The notes under the pieces are model-generated. The model was not told the origin of the DNA. It saw nothing but the letters and a program-made list of their open reading frames with translations, and did not search any database. From Streptomyces macrolidinus (GTDB lineage Bacteria; Actinomycetota; Actinomycetes; Streptomycetales; Streptomycetaceae): a stretch of DNA of 64,000 nt. Position numbers and translations under genes: made by a program. Below, piece by piece: positions 15,496-23,522 of the stretch (its first letter is position 1; every line of letters begins with the position of its first letter). The stretch covers positions 62,001 to 126,000 of the forward strand of contig NZ_JAMWMR010000016.1 of the NCBI RefSeq assembly GCF_023887685.1, given 5' to 3'.

Positions 15496-16527
15496 CTACG
15501 TGCGGGAGGCGCCGCCGAGCACCACGACGTCGGCGGCGTCGAAGACGACCCCGACCGTGCCCCCGGGCTCCGGCGCCTCGCGCAGTGCGCACGCCGCCTC
15601 CAGGCCGGGCGCCCCCTCGGGCTGCAGGCGCACCGCGACATGGGTGCCGCGGAAGGTGCGTGCGGCCACGGTGCAGCGCAGGCCCTCGGCGGCGTCCACC
15701 AGCCGTACGCCCGCGGGCCGTACGAGCAGCGTGCCCGGCCCCTGCGGGGAGTCCTCCGGCACCGGGAGCTTGCCCCAGGGGGTGTCCGCGGACTGACCGG
15801 TGACAGTCGTCTCCACCACGTTGTCGAAGCCGAGGAAGCGCGCCACGAACTCGTCCGCGGGGCGCTGCCACACCTCAAGTGGCGTACCGGACTGGGCGAT
15901 CCGCCCCTCACGCATGACGACGACCCGGTCCGCGAGCGCGAAGGCCTCGCCCTGGTCATGGGTGACGGCGAGCACGGTCGTCCCCAACGTCCGGAAGACT
16001 CCGCGCAGTTCGACGACCAGGCGTTCGCGCAGCGAGCGGTCGAGCTGACCGAGCGGCTCGTCCAGCATCAGCAGCCGCGGCCGGGGCGCGAGGGCACGGG
16101 CGAGCGCGACCCGCTGCTGCTCCCCGCCGGAGAGCGAGGCGACCGCCCGGCGCTCCGCCCCGGGCAGACCGACGAGATCGAGCAACTCCCGTACGCGGCG
16201 CTCCTGTTCCTGACGCGACGCGCCGTGCATACGGAGCCCGAAGGCGACGTTGCCGCCCACGTCCCGCTGCGGGAAGAGCTGATGGTCCTGGAACATCAGC
16301 CCGACGCCCCGGCGGTGCGCGGGCACGCCGCCGAGGTCCCGGCCGTCGAGGAACACCCGGCCGGAGTCGAGCGGTTGCAGCCCGGCCACGGTGCGCAGCA
16401 GCGTCGACTTGCCGCCGCCGCTGGGTCCGAGCACGCAGACGATCTCGCGCTCGGCGACGTCCAGTTCGACGCCGTCGAGCGCCGTGTGTCCGGCGAAGCG
16501 CACGCTCGCCCCGTCCAGCCTGAGCAT
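15496..16527 (-). CDS. thiQ: thiamine-type ABC transporter ATP-binding protein
   Basis: 343 residues. Complete ABC ATPase: Walker A GPSGGGKS, Q-loop MFQDHQLFP, signature LSGGEQQRVALARAL, Walker B LLMLDEPLGQLD and H-loop AVTHDQGEA. A C-terminal TOBE-like region starts near residue 235. It drives import through the two-domain permease encoded directly upstream. That permease gene's stop codon overlaps an in-frame GTG (16533) two codons before the ATG chosen here, so translation is coupled. The closest families are the thiamine (ThiQ) and ferric-iron (FbpC) ATPases; the TPP riboswitch ahead of the operon favours thiamine or a thiamine precursor. Confidence 0.85.
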   Translation of the reverse strand: MLRLDGASVRFAGHTALDGVELDVAEREIVCVLGPSGGGKSTLLRTVAGLQPLDSGRVFLDGRDLGGVPAHRRGVGLMFQDHQLFPQRDVGGNVAFGLRMHGASRQEQERRVRELLDLVGLPGAERRAVASLSGGEQQRVALARALAPRPRLLMLDEPLGQLDRSLRERLVVELRGVFRTLGTTVLAVTHDQGEAFALADRVVVMREGRIAQSGTPLEVWQRPADEFVARFLGFDNVVETTVTGQSADTPWGKLPVPEDSPQGPGTLLVRPAGVRLVDAAEGLRCTVAARTFRGTHVAVRLQPEGAPGLEAACALREAPEPGGTVGVVFDAADVVVLGGASRT

Positions 16528-16529
16528 CG

Positions 16530-18212
16530 TCACACCACCCCCCGCTCCGTAGGCTCCGTACGCAGTCGTTCGAGCACCAGCAGCGCCACCGCGCACACCA
16601 CCATCAGGATCGTCGAAAGGGCCATGGCCTGGCCGTAGTTGAGATCGCCGGGTCGTCCGAGGAGCCGTGCCACCGCGACCGGCAGCGTCGGGTTGTCGGG
16701 CCGTGCGATGAACACCGTCGCGCCGAACTCGCCGAGCGACACAGCGAACGCGAACCCGGCCGCGATCAGCAGCGCCCGCCGGACGATCGGCAGGTCGACC
16801 TCCCGCCACACCCGCCAGGGCGACGCTCCGAGCACGGCCGCCGCCTCGCGCAGCCGTTCGTCCACGGCCCGCAGTACGGGCAGCATGGTGCGCACCACGA
16901 ACGGGGCGCCCACCAGGGCCTGCGCGAGCGGCACCAGGATCCAGGAAGCCCGCAGATCCAGGGGCGGCTCGTCGAGGGTGATCAGGAAGCCGAAGCCGAC
17001 GGTCACCGCGGACACCCCGAGCGGCAGCATCAGCAGCGCGTCGAAGCCGCGTACGAGACGGCCGGCCCCCTTGCGGGCGAGGGCCGCGGCGGCGAGGGAG
17101 CCGATCAGTACGGCGATGAGCGTGGCGGCGACGGCGTAGCGCAGCGAGTTGCCGACCGCCTCGATCGGCGCCACGAGGAAGGTGCCACCGTCGGTGCGCG
17201 TCAGCGCCGTGTAGTACCCGAACCCGGGCGCGTCGAACGAGCGCGCGACGAGGACGGCGAGCGGCAGGACGAGCAGCACCGCGATCGTGGCGAGGACCGC
17301 GCCCAGCAGCGCCCGCTGCCCCGCCCCGCGCGGTGTGCGCGCCGTGCGCGCCGCGTCGACCAGGCGCAGAGTGCTCTCGCCGCGGCGGACCGTCCAGGCG
17401 TGCACCCCGAGGATCGCGCCCACCGCGGCGAACTGGACGAGCGTCAGCACGGCCGCGGTGGACAGGTCGAAGATCTGCGAGGTCTGCCGGTAGATCTCGA
17501 CCTCGATCGTGGAGAACCCCGGGCCGCCCAGGATCTGCACCACACCGAAGGAGGTGAAGGTGAACAGGAACACCATCAGCGCGGCGGCGGCCACGGCCGG
17601 GCCGAGGGCGGGCAGTGTCACCGTGCGCCAAGCCGTGAGCCGGGAGGCGCCGAGCATCCGGGCCGCTTCCTCCTGGCGCGGGTCGAGCTGGGCCCACAGA
17701 CCGCCGACCGTGCGGACGACGACGGCGTAGTTGAAGAAGACATGGGCGAGCAGCACGGCCCACACGGTCCCGTCGAGCCGCACCCCCCACAGGTCGTCGA
17801 GGAGTCCGCCGCGGCCGACGAGCGCCAGGAAGGCCGTACCGACGACGACCGTCGGCAGGACGAACGGAACGGTGACGACCGCCCGCAGCATCCGCTTGCC
17901 GGGGAAGTCCAGGCGCGCGAACACATAGGCGCCCGGCAGCGCGACCAGCAGCGTGAGCGCGGTCGAGGCGAGCGCCTGCCATGTCGTGAACCACAGCACC
18001 TGCCCGACGCCGGGCTCCGCGAGCACCTCCGTGATCCGCCCGAGGTGCCAGGCGCCGTCGATACGGAGGCCGCGCGCGACGATCGCGGCGACCGGGTAGG
18101 CGAAGAAGACCGCGAAGAACGCGACGGGCAGGGCCATGAGCCCGAGCCGCGCCGCGTTCCCCCTCGGCCGCGGGGCTACTTCAGTACGAGCGATGTCCAC
18201 GACTTGACCCAC
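16530..18212 (-). CDS. thiP: thiamine-type ABC transporter permease with two fused permease domains
   Basis: 560 residues, about 12 membrane segments. It contains two copies of the binding-protein-dependent permease domain, each with an EAA-type loop for contacting the ATPase: EEAARMLGASRLTAWRTV in the first half and LREAAAVLGASPWRVWREV in the second. This fused arrangement is the ThiP/FbpB architecture. The reading frame overlaps the 3' end of the binding-protein gene by 37 nt if the GTG at 18212 is used; an in-frame GTG at 18200 is an alternative, and neither has a clear ribosome site, so initiation probably depends on coupling. Its own stop overlaps the start region of the ATPase gene. Confidence 0.88.
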   Translation of the reverse strand: MGQVVDIARTEVAPRPRGNAARLGLMALPVAFFAVFFAYPVAAIVARGLRIDGAWHLGRITEVLAEPGVGQVLWFTTWQALASTALTLLVALPGAYVFARLDFPGKRMLRAVVTVPFVLPTVVVGTAFLALVGRGGLLDDLWGVRLDGTVWAVLLAHVFFNYAVVVRTVGGLWAQLDPRQEEAARMLGASRLTAWRTVTLPALGPAVAAAALMVFLFTFTSFGVVQILGGPGFSTIEVEIYRQTSQIFDLSTAAVLTLVQFAAVGAILGVHAWTVRRGESTLRLVDAARTARTPRGAGQRALLGAVLATIAVLLVLPLAVLVARSFDAPGFGYYTALTRTDGGTFLVAPIEAVGNSLRYAVAATLIAVLIGSLAAAALARKGAGRLVRGFDALLMLPLGVSAVTVGFGFLITLDEPPLDLRASWILVPLAQALVGAPFVVRTMLPVLRAVDERLREAAAVLGASPWRVWREVDLPIVRRALLIAAGFAFAVSLGEFGATVFIARPDNPTLPVAVARLLGRPGDLNYGQAMALSTILMVVCAVALLVLERLRTEPTERGVV

Positions 18213-19261
18213 TGGTCACGGTTGGCGGCGACCTTGGCGGGGGCCATGGTCTCGGGGTTCTTCGCCTGCGGGCCCCACTTGACGAACTCCGCCGGCAACT
18301 GGGCGGTCTCCCGCACCGGGTAGACGAACATGTTCAGCGGCATGTCCTGCTGGAACCTCTCGCTGATCATGAAGTCGAGCAGCGCCTTGCCCCCCTTGCT
18401 GTTCTTGGCGTTGCTGAGCAGCCCGGCGTACTCGACCTGCTGGAAGCAGGTGCCCTGGGCCACCCCGGTCGGCGCGGTCTCGGGCCGCGGCTCGGCGTAG
18501 ACGACCTCGACGGGCGGCGAGGAGGCGTACGACACGACGAGCGGTCGATCGCCCCCGGCCTTCTTGCCCCCGGCGGAGCCGGAGAACTCCTCGTTGTACG
18601 CCTGCTCCCAGCCCTCGGCCACCTTCACGCCGTTGGCCTTCAGCTTCTTCCAGTACCCCTGCCAGCCGTCGTCCCCGTACTTCGCGGCGGTCCCGAGCAG
18701 GAAGCCGAGGCCGGGCGAGGACGTGGACGCGTCCTCGGTGACCAGGAGGTTCTTGTACGCGGGCTTGACGAGGTCGTCGAACGTGGCGGGCGGGGTCAGC
18801 TTGTGGTCGGCGAAGTACTTCTTGTCGTAGTTGACGCAGATGTCGCCGGAGTCGATCGGAGTGACCCGGTGCCGGTCCTCGTCGGCCCGATACCTCTTCA
18901 CGACCTTGTCGTAGCCCTTCGGCTCGTACGACTGGAACAGCCCGTTGTCGAGGGCCCGCGAGAGCAGGGTGTTGTCGACGCCGAAGAAGACGTCGCCCTG
19001 CGGGTTGTCCTTGGTCAGGATCGCCTTGTTGACGGCCTGGCCCGCGTCACCGTCCTTGAGGACCTTGACCTTGTACCCGGACTCCTTCTCGAACGCCGCT
19101 ATGACGCTCTTCGAGGCGGCCCACGAGTCATGGCTCACGAGGGTCACGGTCTTGGAGTCGCCGCCGCTCCCGTTCGTGGAGGTGGACGACCCGCACGCGG
19201 ACAGCGTGACCATGCCGAGCCCGACGGCCATGGCCGCGAGCGTCCTGCCGGTGATGTGCAC
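18176..19261 (-). CDS. thiB: thiamine-type ABC transporter substrate-binding lipoprotein
   Basis: 361 residues. The signal sequence ends in a lipobox (VTLSAC) followed by a Ser/Gly-rich linker, indicating a membrane-anchored extracellular binding protein. The body carries blocks typical of thiamine-binding TbpA/ThiB proteins: VTLVSHDSWA, GDVFFGVDNTLLSRAL, YDKVVKRYRADEDR, SYASSPPVE, and TCFQQVEYAGLLSNAKN. The GTG start is preceded by AGGAGG with 6-nt spacing. First gene of a thiB-thiP-thiQ operon, preceded by a TPP riboswitch (19345-19440) and by a small hairpin that pairs with its Shine-Dalgarno sequence. Binding of a precursor such as hydroxymethylpyrimidine instead of thiamine cannot be excluded. 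Confidence 0.88.
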   Translation of the reverse strand: MHITGRTLAAMAVGLGMVTLSACGSSTSTNGSGGDSKTVTLVSHDSWAASKSVIAAFEKESGYKVKVLKDGDAGQAVNKAILTKDNPQGDVFFGVDNTLLSRALDNGLFQSYEPKGYDKVVKRYRADEDRHRVTPIDSGDICVNYDKKYFADHKLTPPATFDDLVKPAYKNLLVTEDASTSSPGLGFLLGTAAKYGDDGWQGYWKKLKANGVKVAEGWEQAYNEEFSGSAGGKKAGGDRPLVVSYASSPPVEVVYAEPRPETAPTGVAQGTCFQQVEYAGLLSNAKNSKGGKALLDFMISERFQQDMPLNMFVYPVRETAQLPAEFVKWGPQAKNPETMAPAKVAANRDQWVKSWTSLVLK

Positions 19262-19267
19262 TGAATT

Positions 19268-19286
19268 CCTCCTGGAGTGACCAGGA
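19268..19286 (-). promoter_or_regulatory. Shine-Dalgarno-sequestering hairpin of thiB
   Basis: On the transcript TCCTGG pairs perfectly with CCAGGA across a 5-nt loop, and CCAGGA runs into the AGGAGG ribosome site (19268-19273). This would hide the start of thiB unless opened, a usual output of TPP riboswitches acting on translation. Confidence 0.55.
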
Positions 19287-19296
19287 AGAGACGCGG

Positions 19297-19331
19297 CCCT
19301 GCCCCGATGACCCGCACGGGCCGGGGCAGGG
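19297..19331 (-). terminator. hairpin between TPP aptamer and thiB (expression platform or terminator)
   Basis: Perfect 9-bp arms CCCTGCCCC / GGGGCAGGG enclose a further short inverted repeat (CCCG/CGGG). It lies 14 nt downstream of the aptamer and 23 nt upstream of the ribosome site. No T-tract, so either an intrinsic terminator of Streptomyces type or a spacer structure of the riboswitch. Confidence 0.5.
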
Positions 19332-19344
19332 CGCAGCAGCTTGA

Positions 19345-19440
19345 GTGAAGACCGAACTTCCTACCCAGAATGACCTGGGCGAGGTTCAGAGGGTCTGCGG
19401 TCGTTACCGCACTCTCAGCGCTGTGGCGCTCCCCTGTCGG
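19345..19440 (-). ncRNA. TPP riboswitch (THI element) upstream of thiBPQ
   Basis: Reading the minus strand, the conserved TPP aptamer blocks appear in order: GGGGAGCGCC, GCTGAGAGTGCGGT (CTGAGA at 19418-19413), ACCCTCTGAACCT (19394-19382), then CCCAGGTCATTCTGGGTAGG. The P2/P3 and P4/P5 helices can be paired by eye, for example GCGGT with ACCGC and CCCAG with CTGGG. TPP binding normally lowers expression of thiamine synthesis or import genes. It sits in the 208-nt gap between rlmN and thiB and confirms the thiamine assignment of the transporter. The thi promoter must lie in the last bases before 19470 or inside the 3' end of rlmN. Confidence 0.93.
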
Positions 19441-19469
19441 AATATGAAGATGTACGTACGGAGTTCAGA

Positions 19470-20576
19470 CTACCGCTCGCTCGCCGCCAGTTGTCCACAC
19501 GCTCCGTCGATCTCCTGGCCGCGGGTGTCCCGGATGGTCACCGGCACCCCATGGGCCGCGATCGCCTCGACGAACGCCTTCTCGTCCTCGGGCCGTGACG
19601 CGGTCCACTTCGAGCCGGGCGTCGGGTTCAGCGGGATCAGATTGACGTGCACCGGCTTGCCCTTGAGGAGGCGGCCGAGCCGATCGCCGCGCCACGCCTG
19701 GTCGTTGATGTCCCGGATCAGCGCGTACTCGATGGACAGCCGCCGCCCGGACTTGGCGGCGTACTCGAAGCCGGCGTCCAGTACCTCGCCGACCTTCCAG
19801 CGGGTGTTGACGGGGACGAGGGTGTCGCGCAGTTCGTCGTCCGGTGCGTGCAGGGAGATGGCGAGGCGGCACTTGAAGCCCTCGTCCGCGAAGCGGTGGA
19901 TGGCGGGCACCAGTCCGACGGTCGAGACGGTGATGCCGCGCTGCGAGAGGCCGAGGCCGTCCGGCGTGGGATCGGTGAGCGCCCGGATGGCGCCGATCAC
20001 GCGCTTGTAGTTGGCGAGCGGCTCGCCCATGCCCATGAAGACGATGTTGGACAGGCGCGCGGGACCACCGGGGATCTCACCGTCGCGCAGCGCCCTCATG
20101 CCGTCCACGATCTGGTGCACGATCTCGCCGGTGGAGAGGTTGCGGTCGAGACCGGCCTGCCCGGTCGCGCAGAACGGGCAGTTCATGCCGCAGCCCGCCT
20201 GGGAGCTGATGCACATGGTGACCCGGTCCGGATAGCGCATGAGCACGGACTCGACGAGCGTGCCGTCGAACAGCCGCCACAGCGTCTTGCGCGTCGTGTC
20301 CTGATCGGTCGACAGATGCCGGACGACCGTCATCAACTCCGGAAGCAGCGCCTCCTGGAGCCCGGCGCGGGAACCGGCCGGGATGTCGGTCCACTGCTCG
20401 GGGTCCTGCGTGTACCGCGCGAAGTAGTGCTGCGAGAGCTGCTTGGCGCGGAACGGCTTCTCGCCGATGGCCGCGACCGCCTCCTTGCGCTCGGCGGGCG
20501 TGAGATCGGCAAGATGCCGCGGCGGCTGCTTGGCTCCGCGCGGCGCGACGAAAGTGAGTTCTCCGGGCTTGGGCAT
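19470..20576 (-). CDS. rlmN: 23S rRNA (adenine(2503)-C(2))-methyltransferase RlmN
   Basis: 368 residues. Radical-SAM enzyme that methylates C2 of A2503 in 23S rRNA (and A37 of some tRNAs). The [4Fe-4S] cysteines are Cys129, Cys133 and Cys136 in CGMNCPFC; the second catalytic cysteine near the C-terminus is Cys360 in IDGACGQL. Other family blocks are NIVFMGMGEPLANY, ITVSTVGLVPAI and LAISLHAPDD. ATG start, 148 nt downstream of the cdsA stop on the same strand, with a strong terminator in between. Being a single-copy C2-type enzyme with a short N-terminus, it is RlmN and not the resistance paralogue Cfr, although the two families are related. Confidence 0.95.
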   Translation of the reverse strand: MPKPGELTFVAPRGAKQPPRHLADLTPAERKEAVAAIGEKPFRAKQLSQHYFARYTQDPEQWTDIPAGSRAGLQEALLPELMTVVRHLSTDQDTTRKTLWRLFDGTLVESVLMRYPDRVTMCISSQAGCGMNCPFCATGQAGLDRNLSTGEIVHQIVDGMRALRDGEIPGGPARLSNIVFMGMGEPLANYKRVIGAIRALTDPTPDGLGLSQRGITVSTVGLVPAIHRFADEGFKCRLAISLHAPDDELRDTLVPVNTRWKVGEVLDAGFEYAAKSGRRLSIEYALIRDINDQAWRGDRLGRLLKGKPVHVNLIPLNPTPGSKWTASRPEDEKAFVEAIAAHGVPVTIRDTRGQEIDGACGQLAASER

Positions 20577-20669
20577 GGTCCTACCAGTGTCGCAGACCCT
20601 CGTACGGGTTCTTCCCGGTGCGGGGCTGTCGCCCTTGCCACAGCGGAAGGCCGCGACCGGGCTCTTCGT

Positions 20670-20715
20670 ATACGGAAGAGGCCCGTCGCGCCATGGCGAC
20701 GGGCCTCTTCCGTAT
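20670..20715 (-). terminator. strong terminator hairpin after cdsA
   Basis: Perfect 20-bp inverted repeat (arms 20670-20689 and 20696-20715, ending ATACGGAAGAGG) with a 6-nt loop, 10 nt past the cdsA stop codon. It closes the frr-cdsA transcript before rlmN. Confidence 0.85.
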
Positions 20716-20724
20716 GTCCTGTCC

Positions 20725-21855
20725 TCAGCCCGCGCCGACGAAGACGACCAGCAGCAGCCAGACCACCGGGGCCGTCGGCAGCAGCGAGTCCAGGCGGTCC
20801 ATGATGCCGCCGTGGCCCGGCAGCAGGGTGCCCATGTCCTTGATGCCGAGGTCTCGCTTGATCATCGACTCGCCGAGGTCGCCGAGCGTGGCGCTGACCG
20901 CCGCCGCGAGGCCCAGCAGGAGCCCCTGCCACCACGCACCGCCGTCGACCAGGAAGTGCATGCACAGCGCGCCCGCCGCCATCGCGAAGGCGACCGCGCC
21001 GACCAGGCCCTCACGGGTCTTGCCGGGGCTGATGCGCGGCGCGAGCTTGTTCTTGCCGAAGCGCCAGCCGACCGCGTACGCGCCCGTGTCGCTGACGACC
21101 GTCAGCAGCAGGAACGTCAGCACACGCTGCGGACCGTCCGACGCGGTCAGCATCATCGAGACGAACGTGGCGAGGAACGGCACGTAGAAGGCCGCGAAGA
21201 GGCCCGCCGTGACGTCCCTCAGATAGCCGTCCGGCGGCTCGGTCATCCGCCAGACCAGGACCGCGAGCGCGGTGAGCGCCATCGCCACCCAGGCGCCCTC
21301 GGCGCCGCGTACGTACCCGGCGACGACCATCGCCGCGCCGCCGACGGCCAGCGGGACGAGGGGCGCCTTGATGCCCTTGCGCTCCTCCAGCCGGTTCGTC
21401 AGCTCCCACAGGCCCACCACGACGGCGACCGCAATCACGCCGACGAACACGGCCTTGACGACGAACAACGACGCGATGATCACGACGCCCAGCCCGACGC
21501 CGACTCCTATGGCCGCGCCCAGGTCGCGGCCCGCGCTCTTCTTCTGCCGTGCGGGCGCCGGCTGCGGGGCGTCGGGCATGGGCTCCGGATTCTGCGGCGC
21601 CGCCCCATAGGGCGTGGCCGACGGCGTGTCGTCGCGGAACAAGGGGCCACCCGGCCGGGCGGCCCCGCGGTCGTCACCCTGGTCTCCGCCGAAGGCGGAC
21701 ACGTCGGGCACGGTGGGCATGGGGCGCGTCCGCTGCCGAGCGTCCCGCGCATCGTACGCGGGCCCCGCCGGGCCGGGGGCCTGGCCGGGCCCGCGCTCGG
21801 CGGGCCCCCGGTACCCGGCGGCCTGTGGCGGCGCTCCCCAGGGAGAGTCGTTCAT
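20725..21855 (-). CDS. cdsA: phosphatidate cytidylyltransferase
   Basis: 376 residues. Integral membrane enzyme making CDP-diacylglycerol from CTP and phosphatidic acid, the branch point of phospholipid synthesis. The C-terminal CDS signature is clear: ESMIKRDLGIKDMG followed by PGHGGIMDRLDS. About eight hydrophobic segments precede it. The N-terminal ~120 residues are a Pro/Gly/Arg-rich, presumably disordered extension, longer than in enteric CdsA and common in Streptomyces. Its ATG overlaps the frr stop codon (TGATG), so the two are translationally coupled. Confidence 0.95.
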   Translation of the reverse strand: MNDSPWGAPPQAAGYRGPAERGPGQAPGPAGPAYDARDARQRTRPMPTVPDVSAFGGDQGDDRGAARPGGPLFRDDTPSATPYGAAPQNPEPMPDAPQPAPARQKKSAGRDLGAAIGVGVGLGVVIIASLFVVKAVFVGVIAVAVVVGLWELTNRLEERKGIKAPLVPLAVGGAAMVVAGYVRGAEGAWVAMALTALAVLVWRMTEPPDGYLRDVTAGLFAAFYVPFLATFVSMMLTASDGPQRVLTFLLLTVVSDTGAYAVGWRFGKNKLAPRISPGKTREGLVGAVAFAMAAGALCMHFLVDGGAWWQGLLLGLAAAVSATLGDLGESMIKRDLGIKDMGTLLPGHGGIMDRLDSLLPTAPVVWLLLVVFVGAG

Positions 21856-22412
21856 CAGACCTCGAGCAGCTCGGCTTCCTTGTGCTTGAGCAGCTCGTCC
21901 ACCTGTGCGACGTACTTCGCCGTGGTGTCGTCGAGCTCCTTCTCCGCACGACGGCCCTCGTCCTCGCCGACCTCGCCGTCCTTGACCAGCTTGTCGATGG
22001 CGTCCTTGGCCTTGCGGCGCACGGAACGGATCGAGACCTTGGCGTCCTCGGCCTTGCCCTTGGCGACCTTGATGTAGTCGCGGCGGCGCTCCTCGGTCAG
22101 CTCGGGGAACACCACGCGGATGATGTTGCCGTCGTTGCTCGGGTTGACGCCCAGGTCGGAGTCGCGGATCGCCTGCTCGATGTTGCGCAGCGCGCTCTTG
22201 TCGAACGGGGTCACCACGGCCATGCGCGGCTCCGGCACCGAGAACGAGGCCAACTGGTTGATCGGCGTCGCTGCGCCGTAGTAGTCGGCGACGATCTTGT
22301 TGAACATCGCCGGGTGCGCACGCCCGGTGCGGATCGCGGCGAAGTCCTCCTTGGCGACTACGACGGCCTTCTCCATCTTCTCCTCGGCCTCGAGGAGGGT
22401 CTCTTCGATCAC
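21855..22412 (-). CDS. frr: ribosome recycling factor
   Basis: 185 residues, the normal length for RRF. It splits post-termination ribosomes together with EF-G. Family blocks are visible: EKMEKAVVVAKEDFAAIRTGRAHP, YYGAATPINQLASFSVPEPR, NDGNIIRVVFPELTEERR and the C-terminal helix ending LLKHKEAELLEV. The GTG start (VIEETLLEAEE) is chosen because it gives the standard length and has AGGAGC upstream; an in-frame ATG at 22517 would add a 35-residue unrelated tail. Coupled to cdsA by a 1-nt overlap, 171 nt downstream of pyrH. Confidence 0.95.
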   Translation of the reverse strand: MIEETLLEAEEKMEKAVVVAKEDFAAIRTGRAHPAMFNKIVADYYGAATPINQLASFSVPEPRMAVVTPFDKSALRNIEQAIRDSDLGVNPSNDGNIIRVVFPELTEERRRDYIKVAKGKAEDAKVSIRSVRRKAKDAIDKLVKDGEVGEDEGRRAEKELDDTTAKYVAQVDELLKHKEAELLEV

Positions 22413-22583
22413 CACTTGCTCCTGCGTGTCTTGAGTAGGCCCGGCGGCTGGCACTCGTCGGTCCGCGGCCGGCTGCGTCGCGTCTTCTTGCTGCACGGTT
22501 CCCGACCGGTAGGACATTGTCCATCCCTCCGGTCGGAAGCCGTCACCCGAACGGGGTTCGCACCCCGACGAGTGGGTCTCCGG

Positions 22584-23342
22584 TCAGTCCCGGCTGCCCT
22601 GGTCACCCACGAGTGTGCCGATCTTCTCACCCTTGACCGCCCGTGCGATATTGCCCTCGGCCAGGAGCTCGAAGACCAGGATGGGCAGGCTGTTGTCCCG
22701 GCACAGCGTGATGGCGGTCATGTCGGCGACCTTGAGGTCGCGGGTGATGACCTCGCCGTAGCCGAGCGAGTCGAACTTGACGGCCTCGGGGTTGGTCTTC
22801 GGGTCGGAGTCGTAGACCCCGTCCACGCCGTTCTTGCCCATGAGCAGGGCCTCGGCGTCGATCTCCAGGGCGCGCTGGGCGGCGGTCGTGTCGGTGGAGA
22901 AGTACGGCATGCCCATACCGGCGCCGAAGATGACCACGCGGCCCTTCTCCAGGTGGCGCACGGCGCGCAGCGGGATGTACGGCTCGGCGACCTGGCCCAT
23001 GGTGATGGCCGTCTGGACGCGCGAGTCGATGCCCTCCTTCTCCAGGAAGTCCTGGAGGGCCAGGCAGTTCATGACCGTGCCGAGCATGCCCATGTAGTCG
23101 GAGCGGGCCCGGTCCATGCCGCGCTGCTGGAGTTCGGCGCCGCGGAAGAAGTTGCCGCCGCCGATGACGACCGCGATCTCGGAGCCGTCGCGGACCACGG
23201 CCGCGATCTCACGGGCGATGGCGTGCACCACGTCCGGGTCGACGCCGAGTCCGGTTCCCCCGGAGAACGCCTCTCCGGACAGCTTCAGCAGAAACCGGCC
23301 GCGTACTTTGCCGTCGTCGCTCTTCTCGGCCTTGGTGGTCAT
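22584..23342 (-). CDS. pyrH: UMP kinase
   Basis: 252 residues. Hexameric bacterial UMP kinase of the amino-acid-kinase fold that phosphorylates UMP to UDP with ATP. Conserved blocks are FLLKLSGEAF (phosphate loop), AVVIGGGNFFRG, DYMGMLGTVMN, VIFGAGMGMPYFSTDT and the nucleotide-binding MGKNGVDGVYDSDP. The ATG with GAGGAGAACTCC upstream is used, giving the short N-terminus MTTKAEKSDDGK; an upstream ATG in frame lacks such a site. It lies between tsf (upstream, with a hairpin in the 180-nt gap) and frr, the standard order in Actinobacteria. Confidence 0.95.
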   Translation of the reverse strand: MTTKAEKSDDGKVRGRFLLKLSGEAFSGGTGLGVDPDVVHAIAREIAAVVRDGSEIAVVIGGGNFFRGAELQQRGMDRARSDYMGMLGTVMNCLALQDFLEKEGIDSRVQTAITMGQVAEPYIPLRAVRHLEKGRVVIFGAGMGMPYFSTDTTAAQRALEIDAEALLMGKNGVDGVYDSDPKTNPEAVKFDSLGYGEVITRDLKVADMTAITLCRDNSLPILVFELLAEGNIARAVKGEKIGTLVGDQGSRD

Positions 23343-23372
23343 GGAGTTCTCCTCGTGGTGCACATACGAAGA

Positions 23373-23419
23373 AGGCCATTGCCGGTGGGTGATTCACATC
23401 CCATGCGCGGCAATGGCCT
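23373..23419 (-). terminator. hairpin between tsf and pyrH
   Basis: Perfect 12-bp inverted repeat (AGGCCATTGCCG / CGGCAATGGCCT) with a 23-nt loop that itself holds TGGG/CCCA. It lies 104 nt after the tsf stop and 31 nt before pyrH. Probably a full or partial terminator of the rpsB-tsf transcript. Confidence 0.7.
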
Positions 23420-23522
23420 CCTCGTCAAATCTGTTGTCGTCCGCCTCGCACGGGTGCGGGGCGGCGTACCCGGACGACTGCTGTCGACCCTACCGGGGTC
23501 GCACGTCGAGCGCGGTACGGAC

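Noticed and set aside
15496..17994. Apparent fusion of permease and ATPase in one 832-codon frame
   Set aside because: The upstream part is an out-of-frame reading of the permease gene; the ATPase begins at 16527.
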